Positions 43,808-53,441 are shown, counted from the stretch's first letter. The stretch is DNA of 64,000 bases from Fodinibacter luteus (GCF_039541575.1 NZ_BAABGM010000004.1:1-64000); one strand, 5' to 3'. Made by a program: numbers and translations. The notes: generated by a model from the letters alone, not told the origin.

Positions 43808-46374
43808 CCCGGGAGCGCAGTGCGGCCGACCCGCTCGACCGCAGCCGGTTCCCGGTCGACCCGTGGCGGCTCGTCGAGTGCGACTTCGACCGTGCCGACC
43901 TCGGTGTCACCGAGACCCTGTTCACCGTCGCGAACGGCTACATCGGGATGCGCGGCAATCCCGAGGAGGGCCGCCACGCGTTCGAGCACGGAACGTACGT
44001 CAACGGCCTCCACGAGACCTGGCCGATCCGGCACGCCGAGGCGGCCTACGGGTTCGCCCGCACCGGGCAGACGACCGTCAACGCCCCCGACGCCAAGCTC
44101 ATGAAGCTGTACGTCGACGACGAGCCGCTCGTCATCGGCACCGCCGACCTCGAGGGCTACGAGCGCAGCCTGGACTTCCGCGACGGGGTCCTGCGGCGCT
44201 CGGTCGTGTGGCGCACCCCGTCGGGCAAGCGGGTGCGGATCGACTCGACGCGGATGGTCTCGATGACCCAGCGCCACCTCGTCGTGCTCACCCTCGAGGT
44301 GACGATGCTCTCCGGCGACGCGCCCCTCGTCGTGTCGTCGCAGCTGCTCAACCGCCAGGACGGCGAGGACGAGTACCACCTGCAGGCGCAGGCCGGCGGC
44401 GTGCACGCCGACCCGCGCAAGGCCGGGGCGTTCGAGGGCCGGGTGCTCCTGCCGCGCATCCAGATGGCCAAGGACGACCGGATGATGCTCGGCTACCAGT
44501 GCGCCAACTCGCGGATGACCGTCGTCGTCGCGGCCGACCACGTGCTGCGCACCCCCGACCCCTACGAGCTCGTCATGGGCGACGAGCCCGACCTGACGAA
44601 GATGGTCTTCCGCGTCGACGCCCGCGAGGGGCACACGTTGCGGATCGAGAAGACGGTCGCCTACCACACCTCGCGCGGCCTGCCGGTCCGCGAGCTGTCC
44701 GACCGGTGCCGCCGCACGCTCGACCGGGCCGCCCGCTACGACCTCGACCACTGGCTCGCCGAGCAGCGCGCCTGGTACGACGCGTTCTGGGCCGCGAGCG
44801 ACGTCGAGGTCGAGACCGACGACCCGGCCCGCGACGCCATCCAGCAGGCCATCCGCTTCAACCTGTTCACCCTCGCCCAGGCGAGCGGGCGGGCCGACGG
44901 GCACGGCGTCGCCGCGAAGGGGGTGACCGGCTCGGGGTACGAGGGCCACTACTTCTGGGACACCGAGGTCTACGTCGCGCCGTTCCTCACGTACACGCGG
45001 CCCACGCTCGCCCGCAACCTCATGCACTTCCGCAGCCGGATGCTGCCCGCCGCCCGCGACCGCGCCCGCGAGCTGAGCCAGCGTGGGGCTTTGTTCCCCT
45101 GGCGCACGATCAACGGCGAGGAGGCCTCGGCCTACTACGCCGCCGGCACGGCCCAGGTGCACATCGACGCCGACGTCGTCCACGCGCTCGTCCAGTACGT
45201 CAACGCCACCGGGGACGTCGGGTTCCTCGTGCGCGACGGCCTCGCCATCCTCGTCGAGACAGCGCGCCTGTACGCCGACCTCGGCTTCTGGCGCAGCAAC
45301 GGCGAGCGGTCGTTCCACATCCACGGGGTCACCGGTCCGGACGAGTACACGACGGTCGTCAACAACAACCTCTTCACGAACGTCATGGCCCGCTACAACC
45401 TCGAGCAGGCGGTGCACTGGGTGGAGTGGACCCGCCGCCAGGAGCCGCAGGAGTTCGCCCGGATGGCGGAGCGGCTGCGCCTCACCGACGCCGAGGTGCG
45501 CGAGTGGGCGGCCTGCGCGGAGGGGATGCACATCCCCTACGACGACGGCCTCGAGATCCACCCGCAGGACGACTTCTTCCTCGACCGGGAGGTGTGGGAC
45601 CTCAGCCGAACCCCGGAGGAGCTGCGCCCCCTCCTCCTGCACTACCACCCGCTCGTCATCTACCGCTTCCAGGTGCTCAAGCAGGCCGACGTCGTGCTCG
45701 CGCTCTTCCTCCAGGGCAACCGCTTCACGGCCGCGGAGAAGCGCCGGGACTTCGAGTACTACGACCCGATCACGACGGGCGACTCCACCCTGTCCGCTGT
45801 CGTGCAGTCCGTCGTCGCGGCCGAGGTCGGCTACCACGAGGTGGCGTACGGCTACTTCCTCGACGCCCTGTACGTCGACCTCGCCAACCACCACGACAAC
45901 ACGGTCGACGGCCTGCACATCGCCTCCACCGGCGGGGTGTGGTCGGCGCTCGTCAACGGGTTCGGCGGCATGCGCGACCACGACGGGCGGCTGTCCTTCG
46001 ACCCGCGCCTGCCCGACGGCTGGACCTCCCTCACCTTCCGGATCACGTGGCGCGACACCCGGTTCCGGGTGACCCTCACAGCCGCCTCGCTCGAGCTGCA
46101 GGTCGAGACCGGCGAGCTCCCCGTGCCGGTCGACGTCCGCGGCACGACGCACACCCTCGACGAGCGCGTCCCGGTCGTCATCGCCCTCGACGGCCACGGG
46201 CCCCGCATCCCGGGCACGCTCGGGAACCGGCCCCGCACCGGTGGCACGCGGGCGGACGGCAGCCGCATCACCGCGGGCGTCCCCTCGGCGATCCCGCTCG
46301 AGGGCGAGGAGCTGCCCGACCCGGGTGAGGTCGAGCCCTCGCTCGCCGAGCCGACGGCGGTCGGGCCGGGCTGA
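43804..46374 (+). CDS. Glycoside hydrolase family 65 disaccharide phosphorylase
   Basis: Protein of 856 residues with the GH65 layout: N-terminal beta-sandwich (ETLFTVANGYIGMRGNPEEG), helical linker, (alpha/alpha)6 barrel (KGVTGSGYEGHYFWDTEVY) and C-terminal sheet. The general acid is Glu-514 in HGVTGPDEYT, followed by VNNNLFTN. GH65 enzymes phosphorolyse maltose, trehalose, kojibiose or nigerose with inversion, giving beta-glucose-1-phosphate, which the preceding beta-phosphoglucomutase uses. The specific disaccharide cannot be read off; maltose or trehalose fits the glycogen/trehalose genes at 18-31 kb. GTG at 43804 overlaps the pgmB stop. A hydrophilic 60-residue tail follows the conserved domain. 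Confidence 0.93.
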   Translation: MTRERSAADPLDRSRFPVDPWRLVECDFDRADLGVTETLFTVANGYIGMRGNPEEGRHAFEHGTYVNGLHETWPIRHAEAAYGFARTGQTTVNAPDAKLMKLYVDDEPLVIGTADLEGYERSLDFRDGVLRRSVVWRTPSGKRVRIDSTRMVSMTQRHLVVLTLEVTMLSGDAPLVVSSQLLNRQDGEDEYHLQAQAGGVHADPRKAGAFEGRVLLPRIQMAKDDRMMLGYQCANSRMTVVVAADHVLRTPDPYELVMGDEPDLTKMVFRVDAREGHTLRIEKTVAYHTSRGLPVRELSDRCRRTLDRAARYDLDHWLAEQRAWYDAFWAASDVEVETDDPARDAIQQAIRFNLFTLAQASGRADGHGVAAKGVTGSGYEGHYFWDTEVYVAPFLTYTRPTLARNLMHFRSRMLPAARDRARELSQRGALFPWRTINGEEASAYYAAGTAQVHIDADVVHALVQYVNATGDVGFLVRDGLAILVETARLYADLGFWRSNGERSFHIHGVTGPDEYTTVVNNNLFTNVMARYNLEQAVHWVEWTRRQEPQEFARMAERLRLTDAEVREWAACAEGMHIPYDDGLEIHPQDDFFLDREVWDLSRTPEELRPLLLHYHPLVIYRFQVLKQADVVLALFLQGNRFTAAEKRRDFEYYDPITTGDSTLSAVVQSVVAAEVGYHEVAYGYFLDALYVDLANHHDNTVDGLHIASTGGVWSALVNGFGGMRDHDGRLSFDPRLPDGWTSLTFRITWRDTRFRVTLTAASLELQVETGELPVPVDVRGTTHTLDERVPVVIALDGHGPRIPGTLGNRPRTGGTRADGSRITAGVPSAIPLEGEELPDPGEVEPSLAEPTAVGPG

Positions 46375-46420
46375 CCGCCCTGCGTCGGGCCGGGCCGACC
46401 GCCCGGCGGCGACGGCGGAC

Positions 46421-46465
46421 GGCGCTCAGCCCGGGACGGCGGGTGGCGCTCAGCCCGGGACGGCG
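46421..46465. repeat. 21-bp direct duplication at the end of the ABC ATPase gene
   Basis: The segment GGCGCTCAGCCCGGGACGG, followed by CG, occurs at 46421-46441 and again at 46445-46465. The second copy includes the last codons and stop of the ATPase gene on the minus strand, so the first copy is a duplicated gene end lying just outside it. Confidence 0.7.
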
Positions 46466-47100
46466 ACGCCGTCGTCGAGGTGCAGGACGCGGTCGGCCGC
46501 GGCGGCCGCCTCGGGGTCGTGGGTCGCCATGACGACCGCGGCTCCGCCGTCGGCGCGGGCCCGGAGCAGGCGCAGGACGACCTCACGGTTCGTGTGGTCG
46601 AGCTCGGACGTCGGCTCGTCGGCGAGCAGCACCGGACCGGCGAGCGCCAGACCGCGCGCCACGGCGACCCGCTGCTGCTGGCCGCCCGACAGCTCCTCGA
46701 CGAGGTGGTCGTGGACCTCGCCGAGCCCGACGGCGTCGAGGGCGGCGGTGGCGCGCGCCGGGGCGGCCCCGGCATCCACGCCGCGGGCGAGCAGCGGCAC
46801 GAGGACGTTCTCGCGAGCCGTGAGCACGGCGGCGAGCCCGTTGCCCTGCGGGACGAGCGACACCCCGGCCCCGACCGCGGCCGCGAGCCCGGTGACGCGG
46901 ACGCCACCGACGACGACCTCGCCCTCCGCGGGCCTGACGAGGCCGGCGAGCACACCGAGCAGGGTCGTCTTGCCGGCGCCGGAGTGGCCCGTCACCGCGA
47001 CGAGCTCCCCGGGCCACACGACGAGGTCGACACCGTCGAGTGCGGTCGTCGCCCCGAAGCGCACGACGACCCCCGTACACCGCACGACCGGCTCACCCAT
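46450..47100 (-). CDS. ABC transporter ATP-binding protein (MacB/LolD-like)
   Basis: Protein of 216 residues. Walker A is GHSGAGKTTLLGVLAG, the Q-loop SLVPQGNG, the signature LSGGQQQRVAVARGLALAG, Walker B LLADEPTSELD and the H-loop ATHD, all intact. It groups with ATPases that drive FtsX/MacB-type permeases. ATG at 47100 overlaps the stop of the next ATPase gene by eight bases. Together with the second ATPase and the large permease it forms a three-gene transporter operon. Confidence 0.92.
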   Translation of the reverse strand: MGEPVVRCTGVVVRFGATTALDGVDLVVWPGELVAVTGHSGAGKTTLLGVLAGLVRPAEGEVVVGGVRVTGLAAAVGAGVSLVPQGNGLAAVLTARENVLVPLLARGVDAGAAPARATAALDAVGLGEVHDHLVEELSGGQQQRVAVARGLALAGPVLLADEPTSELDHTNREVVLRLLRARADGGAAVVMATHDPEAAAAADRVLHLDDGVAVPG

Positions 47101-47938
47101 CGCCGTCACCCTCCTCGAGCACGAGCACCCACCGGTCGCCGTCCTCGTGCAGCCGCAGCAACGAGCCCGGTGGCAGGGCCGCGAGCGCGTGCGGTGGCAG
47201 CGGGACGGACCCGTCGGCGGAGACGACGGCGAACTCCTCGCCGGCCCTGCCCTCCGCCCCGACCCGCCCGTCGCGGATCGTGATGGTGCGCGGCATGGCG
47301 GCGGCGACGTCGGGGTCGTGGGTGACGACGACGACCGTCGTCCCCCACCGGGCGTTGACCTGGGCGAGGGCGTCGAGGACGACGTCGCGGGCCCCGTGGT
47401 CGAGCTGGCTCGTCGGCTCGTCGCCGAGGAGCAGGCCGGGGCGGCAGGACACCGCCACGGCGACCGCGAGCAGCTGCAGCCGCCCGGGGGTGAGCCCGGC
47501 GAGCGGGGCGTCGGCGGCCTCGGGCGGGAAGCCGACGAGGTCGAGCACCGTGTCGGCGTCCGGCACCTCGCGCCCGCGACGCCGGGCCGCCCGCTGCGCG
47601 AACTCGACGTTGCCCCGGGCCGACAGGTAGGGCAGCAGGTTGCGGGCGGCGCCCTGCAGCACCATGCCGACCTCGGCGCCCCGGACCGCGTCGAGCTCGG
47701 CCTCGGTGAGCCGGCTCATCTCGTGCTCGCCGACGAGGATGCGACCGGCGCTCGGTCGCATGAGGCCCCCGAAGAGCGCGAGGAGCGTCGACTTGCCCGC
47801 ACCCGACGGACCGAGGAGGGCGACTCGCTCGCCAGGGGCGACGACGAGGTCGATGCCGGACAGGGCGGCGACGTCGTGCCCCTCGGCGCGGTAGATGTGC
47901 ACGAGACCGCGGGTCACGACCCGGACCCCGCCGCTCAC
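47093..47938 (-). CDS. ABC transporter ATP-binding protein with degenerate signature motif
   Basis: Protein of 281 residues. Walker A GPSGAGKSTLLALFGG, Q-loop MVLQGAARNLLPYLSA, Walker B LLLGDEPTSQLD and the histidine VTHDPD are kept, but the usual LSGGQ is replaced by LTPGRLQLLAVAVAVS. Paired with the neighbouring canonical ATPase it would give a heterodimer with one weak catalytic site. A C-terminal extension of about 60 residues (EFAVVSADGSVPLPPHALAA) is absent in the partner and may be regulatory. GTG at 47938 overlaps the permease stop (GTGA). Confidence 0.9.
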   Translation of the reverse strand: MSGGVRVVTRGLVHIYRAEGHDVAALSGIDLVVAPGERVALLGPSGAGKSTLLALFGGLMRPSAGRILVGEHEMSRLTEAELDAVRGAEVGMVLQGAARNLLPYLSARGNVEFAQRAARRRGREVPDADTVLDLVGFPPEAADAPLAGLTPGRLQLLAVAVAVSCRPGLLLGDEPTSQLDHGARDVVLDALAQVNARWGTTVVVVTHDPDVAAAMPRTITIRDGRVGAEGRAGEEFAVVSADGSVPLPPHALAALPPGSLLRLHEDGDRWVLVLEEGDGDG

Positions 47939-50900
47939 AGCGACTCCCGCAGGCGCTCGGGAACGGCCCGGGCGACGACGCCGCGCGCCGCGAACAGGGC
48001 CGCCCCGCCGACGACGACGAGCGCCCCGAGGGCGGTCGCCGCGATGGCCGGCCATGCGGGGGCGAGGTCGGGAACCGGCACGGCGGCGGGCCGGTCGAAG
48101 AGCGGCACGAGCGGCATCGCGAGCACCGCTCCCGCCACCCCGCACGCCGTGCCGAGCACGACCCCGGCGAGCACGGTGAGCAGCTGCTCGCGCCGCACGC
48201 TCGCGCGCAGCACCTCGACCGGGGTCCCCGCGACGAGGAGCCCGGCGAGGTCCCGGGCGACGCCCCGCCACGACGTCACCGCGACGAGGCCGACGACGAG
48301 GCCGGCGACGACGAGGGCGAGGACCCCGGTGAAGACGCCGAGGAGCAGGCCCCAGCCGGTCGCCGAGCGGTCGTAGGCCTCCTGCGCCCGGGTCGCCGTC
48401 GTCGTCGACGTCACGGGGATGCCGCGTGCGGCCAGCTCTCGGTGGACGGCCGCGACGACGTCCGGGTCGGCGGTCCCGAGCCAGACCTGCGCCGACGACC
48501 CGGGCGGGGCCCCGCCACCGACCCGAAGCTGGGCGTCGAGGTCGGACAGCGCCCCGCGACCGGTCACCGCGGGGAGCGCGTCGACCCGGGCGACGGCGCG
48601 CGAGGGCACCGGCCGGCCGCCGAGCCCGACGAGGGTGAAGTCGTCGCCCGTCGCGTCGGCCGGAGGTCGACCGGCGAGGAGGACGGGCGCCGGGCTCGGC
48701 ACGTCGGCCCGCGGCGAGAACACCCGCCGGCCGGTGTTGTCGATGTCGACGACGAGCTCGGACCCGGACCCGGAGACCTCCTGGGTCCCCTCCCCCGGGC
48801 CCGCCTCGGCGGGAAGCCAGTGGTCGGCGCCCCCGAGGTCGAGCGGCCGGCCGTCGAGCGCGAGCCCGGAGAGCACGACGCGACCCGCGACCCGTTCGGC
48901 CCACGGGTCGGTGCCCCTGACCCACAGCCCGGCGAGCCGGCATCCGTCCGGGCAGAGCACGGGGGCACGCACCCGCGCCGTCCCGGTCTCGGTCTGCTCG
49001 ATGCTCGCGAGGTCGCGGTCGAGCACCGTCCCGTCGGGCGTCGTGACGGTGATCCCGACCTCGACCGGCGTGGGCTCGACCGACAGGTCGCCACCCGGGA
49101 TGCCGGTCGGCGACCTCGGTGCCCGACCGACCGGCTCCGTCCCGTCACGGAACTGCGTCAGCTCCCACGTGAGCGTCCCGGTCAGCTCGCCGTCGTCGAG
49201 CCGGACGCTCGGCACGACCGCCGGAGTCAGCGCGTCCAGGCCGGCCGTGGGGGCGGCGTACGCGACCCCGGCCAGCTCGGCCGGGCGGGCGAGCAGGCTC
49301 GGCACGGCCGAGGGGTCACGCGGGCGGATGACGACGACCGGCGTCGCGGCCTCGCGGTGGGCGTCCGGGAGCGCGTCGACGGCGGCGGCGAGCGCGGCCG
49401 GCGACGGCGCGTCGGTCTCGAGCACGGCGGGCGCGCCGGTCTCGAGCTCGGCCCGGGCGCTCCGGTTCTCGGCCCCGACGACGACGGCGTTCGCGGCGAA
49501 GGTGGCGAGCGCCGTGGCCGTCGTGACGACGACGAGCACGTGCCGCAGCGACGGCCGGCGGGCGAGGGAGAGCGCAGCGAGCCCGGCCGCCAGGCGCCCC
49601 CGGGACAGCGACCGCCGCCCCGAGCGGGCCGCGAGGCGCCGCACGACCGCCGCCCCGAGCAGGCCCACCGCGAGCGCGAGCAGCACCGGGGTGAGCAGGG
49701 CGGTCGGGCCCTCGACGTCGCCGGTGAGGAGGCCGACGACGCCGAGCACGGCGAGGACGACGACGACGACGTCGAGCACGCCGAGGCCCCCGCCCGTCGC
49801 CGGGGGCACCCGACGCAGGAGGGCGGCGACCGGTTCGCGCAGCACCGGGCGGGCCGCGAGGTGCACGGCGAGCAGCGAACCCACGACCGCGACCGCGACG
49901 GCGGCGAGCACCGGCCACCGCAGCTCGAGGGGCACCCCGGCCGGCAGCACCGTGCGCCGCAGCAGCTCGGCGACGAGCAGCGCGAGGGCGACCCCGACCG
50001 GCACGCCGAGCAGCACGGTGAGGGCGAGCTCGGCGAGCACGATCCGGCTGCCCCCCTCGCGGCTGCGACCGCGCAGGCGCGCGAGCGCGATCTCGGGGCG
50101 GCGCTGCTCGACGGCCGCGTGGGCCACGAGCGCCAGCACGGTCACGGCGAGGAGGGCGAGCTGCGCGAGGAGGAGGGGGACGAGGGTGCGCACGACCTCG
50201 CGGCCGGAGGCGATCGACGAGACGAGGTCGGGCAGCGGCGTCGTGACGGTGACACCCTCCCGGACCCGGTCGAGGCCCTCGAGGGACTCGCTGATGCGCG
50301 GGACGGTCGTGAGCGTGACGCGGGACCGGTCGAGGGGGTACTCCACCGACACGGTGGCCTCGGCCCACCCGGTGGCGAAGGTGTCCTCGTCGACGAGGAA
50401 GTCGTCGACGGCCGGGACGATGGAGTCGCCCTGCGCGAGGGGGAACCCGGACTTGCCGTCGACCCGGGTGCGCAGCCAGTACCCCGGGTCGTCGAGCGTC
50501 TCGTAGACCCCGACGACGGTGAGCGGCACCGGGGGCGCCGGCGCGTCGGGCCCGGCCGCGGTGCCGCCGGCCGACGGGTCGTCGACGTCGAAGCGGCGCC
50601 CTTCCCTCCACCCCCAGGCCTGTGAGTCCGCACCGGACACGAGCACCTCGCCGGCGGCCTGCGGGCAGCGGCCACTCGTCAGCTCGACGTGCTCGCACAC
50701 CGCGTCGCGGGCGACGAGCCGCAGCGGAGAGGTCTGCAGCCCGTCGCGCGGCTGCACGCGGGTGTCGGCCGTCGTCATCCCCACCGGCTCCCCGAACCAC
50801 GGCCGCGCCGCGGCGGGCAGGACGGACGCCAGCTCACCGGAGGTGGTCGTCGGCTCCTCGCTCGTGCGCGAGGCCCGGACGAGCACCGTCGTGTCGGCGG

Positions 50901-51108
50901 CGTCCCGCTCGACGAGGCGGGCCTGGAGGAGCCCCTGCTCGAGGACCCGGACGAAGAGCGGGGCGAAGACGGCACACGTCGTGACGAGGGCGGCGACGAG
51001 GACGAGCGCGACCGACTGGCTGCGGCGGTAGCGCACCGCCGCCCACGTCGGCGCGAGGTCGGCGGTCGAGGGCACCCGGACATCGTGCCCGACGGCCCCG
51101 CCGGTCAC
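47935..51108 (-). CDS. Large FtsX-like ABC permease
   Basis: Protein of 1057 residues. One helix near residues 31-55 (SVALVLVAALVTTCAVFAP) is followed by a large external domain. A central set of helices starts with VVRTLVPLLLAQLALLAVTV (about 300-400) and continues near 430-490. A second large external domain (about 540-880) is followed by three C-terminal helices including LLLGVFTGVLALVVAGLVVG. This tandem FtsX/MacB arrangement in one chain suggests a mechanotransducing exporter or lipoprotein/lipid extractor rather than an importer. GTG at 51108 is the likely start, three bases from the meaB stop; GTG at 51075 is an alternative. The two ATPase genes follow with overlaps. Confidence 0.88.
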   Translation of the reverse strand: MTGGAVGHDVRVPSTADLAPTWAAVRYRRSQSVALVLVAALVTTCAVFAPLFVRVLEQGLLQARLVERDAADTTVLVRASRTSEEPTTTSGELASVLPAAARPWFGEPVGMTTADTRVQPRDGLQTSPLRLVARDAVCEHVELTSGRCPQAAGEVLVSGADSQAWGWREGRRFDVDDPSAGGTAAGPDAPAPPVPLTVVGVYETLDDPGYWLRTRVDGKSGFPLAQGDSIVPAVDDFLVDEDTFATGWAEATVSVEYPLDRSRVTLTTVPRISESLEGLDRVREGVTVTTPLPDLVSSIASGREVVRTLVPLLLAQLALLAVTVLALVAHAAVEQRRPEIALARLRGRSREGGSRIVLAELALTVLLGVPVGVALALLVAELLRRTVLPAGVPLELRWPVLAAVAVAVVGSLLAVHLAARPVLREPVAALLRRVPPATGGGLGVLDVVVVVLAVLGVVGLLTGDVEGPTALLTPVLLALAVGLLGAAVVRRLAARSGRRSLSRGRLAAGLAALSLARRPSLRHVLVVVTTATALATFAANAVVVGAENRSARAELETGAPAVLETDAPSPAALAAAVDALPDAHREAATPVVVIRPRDPSAVPSLLARPAELAGVAYAAPTAGLDALTPAVVPSVRLDDGELTGTLTWELTQFRDGTEPVGRAPRSPTGIPGGDLSVEPTPVEVGITVTTPDGTVLDRDLASIEQTETGTARVRAPVLCPDGCRLAGLWVRGTDPWAERVAGRVVLSGLALDGRPLDLGGADHWLPAEAGPGEGTQEVSGSGSELVVDIDNTGRRVFSPRADVPSPAPVLLAGRPPADATGDDFTLVGLGGRPVPSRAVARVDALPAVTGRGALSDLDAQLRVGGGAPPGSSAQVWLGTADPDVVAAVHRELAARGIPVTSTTTATRAQEAYDRSATGWGLLLGVFTGVLALVVAGLVVGLVAVTSWRGVARDLAGLLVAGTPVEVLRASVRREQLLTVLAGVVLGTACGVAGAVLAMPLVPLFDRPAAVPVPDLAPAWPAIAATALGALVVVGGAALFAARGVVARAVPERLRESL

Positions 51109-51111
51109 GGC

Positions 51112-52143
51112 TCAGGTGAGCGACTCGACGAGCCGGTCGGCGGCGGCGTACGGGTCGGTGCGCCCTGCGACGACGTCCGCGGCGAGCGCCTCGAGGCGGG
51201 CGTCACCACCCACCCCGCCGACCCGCGCCCGCAGGGTGGCGAGGGCGAGGCCCTCCACCTCGTGGGCGGCCCGGTGCACCCTCCGGGCCCGCAGCCCGTC
51301 GGGTCCCAGCCAGCGGCGGTGCTCCTCGACGGCCGACACGACATCGTCGACGCCGTCCCCGCCGGTCGCGACCGTCCGCACCACCCGCGGCCGCCAGGCA
51401 CCGGGCTCGGAGCGGTCGCCGAGCTGCACCGCATGGCGCAGGTCGCGCACCGTGCGGTCGGCGCCGTCGCGGTCGGCCTTGTTGACGACGAGGACGTCGG
51501 CCACCTCGAGGATGCCGGCCTTCGCGGCCTGGATGCCGTCCCCCATCCCGGGTGCGAGGAGGACGAGCGTCGTGTCGGCGGTCGCCGCGACCTCGACCTC
51601 GGACTGCCCGACCCCGACGGTCTCGACGAGCACGACGTCGCATCCGGCGGCGTCCAGCACCCGCAGCGCCTGCGGGGCGGCCCACGACAGACCGCCGAGG
51701 TGGCCCCTCGACGCCATGGAGCGGATGAACACGTCCGGGTCGGCGGCGTGCTCGGACATCCGGATCCGGTCGCCGAGCAGCGCCCCGCCGGAGAACGGCG
51801 ACGACGGGTCGACGGCGAGCACCCCGACCCGACGGCCCTGCCGCCGGTACTCGGCGACGAGGGCGTTCGTCGTCGTCGACTTGCCGACGCCCGGCGCGCC
51901 GGTGACGCCGACGACGTGGGCGCGACCGGCATCCGCGGCGAGCGCCGCCATCACCTCGCGCAGGGCGGGGTGGGCGTCCTCGACGAGCGAGATGAGCCGG
52001 GCGACCGCACGCGGACGCCCCTCCCTCGCCTGGGCGACAAGGGAGGGGACGTCGACGGTGCGCGGCCCGATCGGGTGAGCCCGGATCAGCCCTGGGCCGG
52101 GACCTTGACGACGAGCGCGTCGCCCTGCCCGCCGCCGCCGCAC
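51112..52143 (-). CDS. meaB: Methylmalonyl-CoA mutase-associated GTPase MeaB
   Basis: G3E-family GTPase that protects and reloads B12-dependent mutases. P-loop GVTGAPGVGKSTTTNAL, switch region VDPSSPFSGGALLGDR, SMASRGHLGGLS, VETVGVGQSEVEVA and the guanine motif VVNKADRDGADR are present. The first standard start codon ahead of the conserved region (LIRAHPIGPRTVDVPSL) is GTG at 52143, giving 343 residues and a 58-base overlap with the end of the acetyltransferase gene; an unusual CTG start near 52089 would give a more typical length. Neither mutase subunit gene is in the window, but the epimerase is encoded about 1.3 kb away. Confidence 0.9.
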   Translation of the reverse strand: MRRRRAGRRARRQGPGPGLIRAHPIGPRTVDVPSLVAQAREGRPRAVARLISLVEDAHPALREVMAALAADAGRAHVVGVTGAPGVGKSTTTNALVAEYRRQGRRVGVLAVDPSSPFSGGALLGDRIRMSEHAADPDVFIRSMASRGHLGGLSWAAPQALRVLDAAGCDVVLVETVGVGQSEVEVAATADTTLVLLAPGMGDGIQAAKAGILEVADVLVVNKADRDGADRTVRDLRHAVQLGDRSEPGAWRPRVVRTVATGGDGVDDVVSAVEEHRRWLGPDGLRARRVHRAAHEVEGLALATLRARVGGVGGDARLEALAADVVAGRTDPYAAADRLVESLT

Positions 52144-53285
52144 AGGGCCGCGGCGCCGACGCCGCCGCCGCGCCGCTTGAGCTCGTGGGCGAGGTGCAGG
52201 GTGATGCGGGCCCCGGACATCCCGATGGGGTGGCCCAGCGCGATGGCCCCGCCGTTGACGTTGACCTTGTCGTGCTCGATGCCGAGCTCCTTGGCGGAGG
52301 CGAGGCCGACGGCCGCAAAGGCCTCGTTGATCTCGACGAGGTCGAGGTCGGCGGGGGTGATGCCCTCGCGCTCGCAGGCCTTGGCGATGGCTCGCGCCGG
52401 CTGGCTCTGCAGCGTGGAGTCGGGGCCGGCGACGACGCCGTGGGCGCCGATCTCGGCCAGCCAGTCGAGGCCGAGCTCCTCCGCACGCGACTTCTTCATG
52501 ACGACGACCGCACAGGCACCGTCGGAGATCTGCGAGGCGGAGCCGGCGGTGATCGTGCCGTCCTTGGCGAAGGCCGGGCGCAGGCGGCCCAGCGAGTCGG
52601 CCGTCGTGTCGGCGCGGATGCCCTCGTCGGTGCGGAACTCGATCGGGTCGCCCTTGCGCTGGGGGATCGTCACGGTGACGACCTCGTCGTCGAAGAGGCC
52701 GTCCTTCGAGGCGCGGGCGGCGAGCTGGTGGCTGCGGGCCGAGAACTCGTCCTGCTCCTCACGGGTGAAGGCGATGTCCCCGGTGTTGGCCGCCTCGGTG
52801 AGCAGGCCCATCGCCTGGTCGGTGAAGGCGTCCCACAGGCCGTCCTGCGCCATGTGGTCGTGCATCGTGACGTCGCCGTACTTGAACCCGTCGCGGCTCT
52901 TCTCGAGCAGGTGCGGCGCGTTGGTCATCGACTCCTGGCCGCCGGCGACGACGACGTCGAACTCGCCGGCGCGGATCAGCTGGTCGGCGAGGGCGATGGC
53001 GTCGATGCCGGACAGGCACACCTTGTTGACCGTGAGGGCCGGGACGGTCATCGGGATGCCGGCCTTCGCGGCGGCCTGGCGAGCGGGGATCTGGCCCTCG
53101 CCGGCCGTGAGGACCTGGCCCATGATGACGTAGTCGACGTCCTCGGGGGCCACGCCGGCCTTCTCGAGGGCGCCCTTGATGGCGAAGCCACCGAGGTCGG
53201 AGCCGCTGAAGCCCTTGAGGGAGCCGCTCATCCGCCCCATCGGGGTGCGGGCGCCGGCGACGATGACGGTCGGGTCGGTGGACAT
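52086..53285 (-). CDS. Acetyl-CoA C-acetyltransferase (thiolase)
   Basis: Protein of 399 residues condensing two acetyl-CoA or cleaving acetoacetyl-CoA. The nucleophilic Cys is in VNKVCLSGIDAIALA, the thiolase loop is AGGQESMTNAPHLL, and the catalytic His and second Cys are in NGGAIALGHPIGMSGAR and ALCGGGGQGDALVV. ATG at 53285 has GGAGG eight to nine bases upstream. It is transcribed ahead of meaB with an overlap and divergent from the epimerase gene, and it provides acetoacetyl-CoA for the 3-hydroxybutyryl-CoA, crotonyl-CoA and Ccr steps encoded elsewhere in the window. Confidence 0.95.
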   Translation of the reverse strand: MSTDPTVIVAGARTPMGRMSGSLKGFSGSDLGGFAIKGALEKAGVAPEDVDYVIMGQVLTAGEGQIPARQAAAKAGIPMTVPALTVNKVCLSGIDAIALADQLIRAGEFDVVVAGGQESMTNAPHLLEKSRDGFKYGDVTMHDHMAQDGLWDAFTDQAMGLLTEAANTGDIAFTREEQDEFSARSHQLAARASKDGLFDDEVVTVTIPQRKGDPIEFRTDEGIRADTTADSLGRLRPAFAKDGTITAGSASQISDGACAVVVMKKSRAEELGLDWLAEIGAHGVVAGPDSTLQSQPARAIAKACEREGITPADLDLVEINEAFAAVGLASAKELGIEHDKVNVNGGAIALGHPIGMSGARITLHLAHELKRRGGGVGAAALCGGGGQGDALVVKVPAQG

Positions 53286-53441
53286 GCGGAAGCCTCCGGT
53301 GTCGGGGTCGTGAGGATCGTCCTCGACTCTAGCGAGGGCGGGGGCCGCTGCCACCCCCGCACGGCGGTGACCCTCACCACCCGGGGCGCTGGCCGTCGTC
53401 GGTGTGATCAACGGCTCCTTCCTCACCCGGATGGTGCTCCC

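Noticed and set aside
43426..46197. Large open frame antisense to the GH65 gene
   Set aside because: Complementary to a fully motif-supported enzyme; no start signal or family match.
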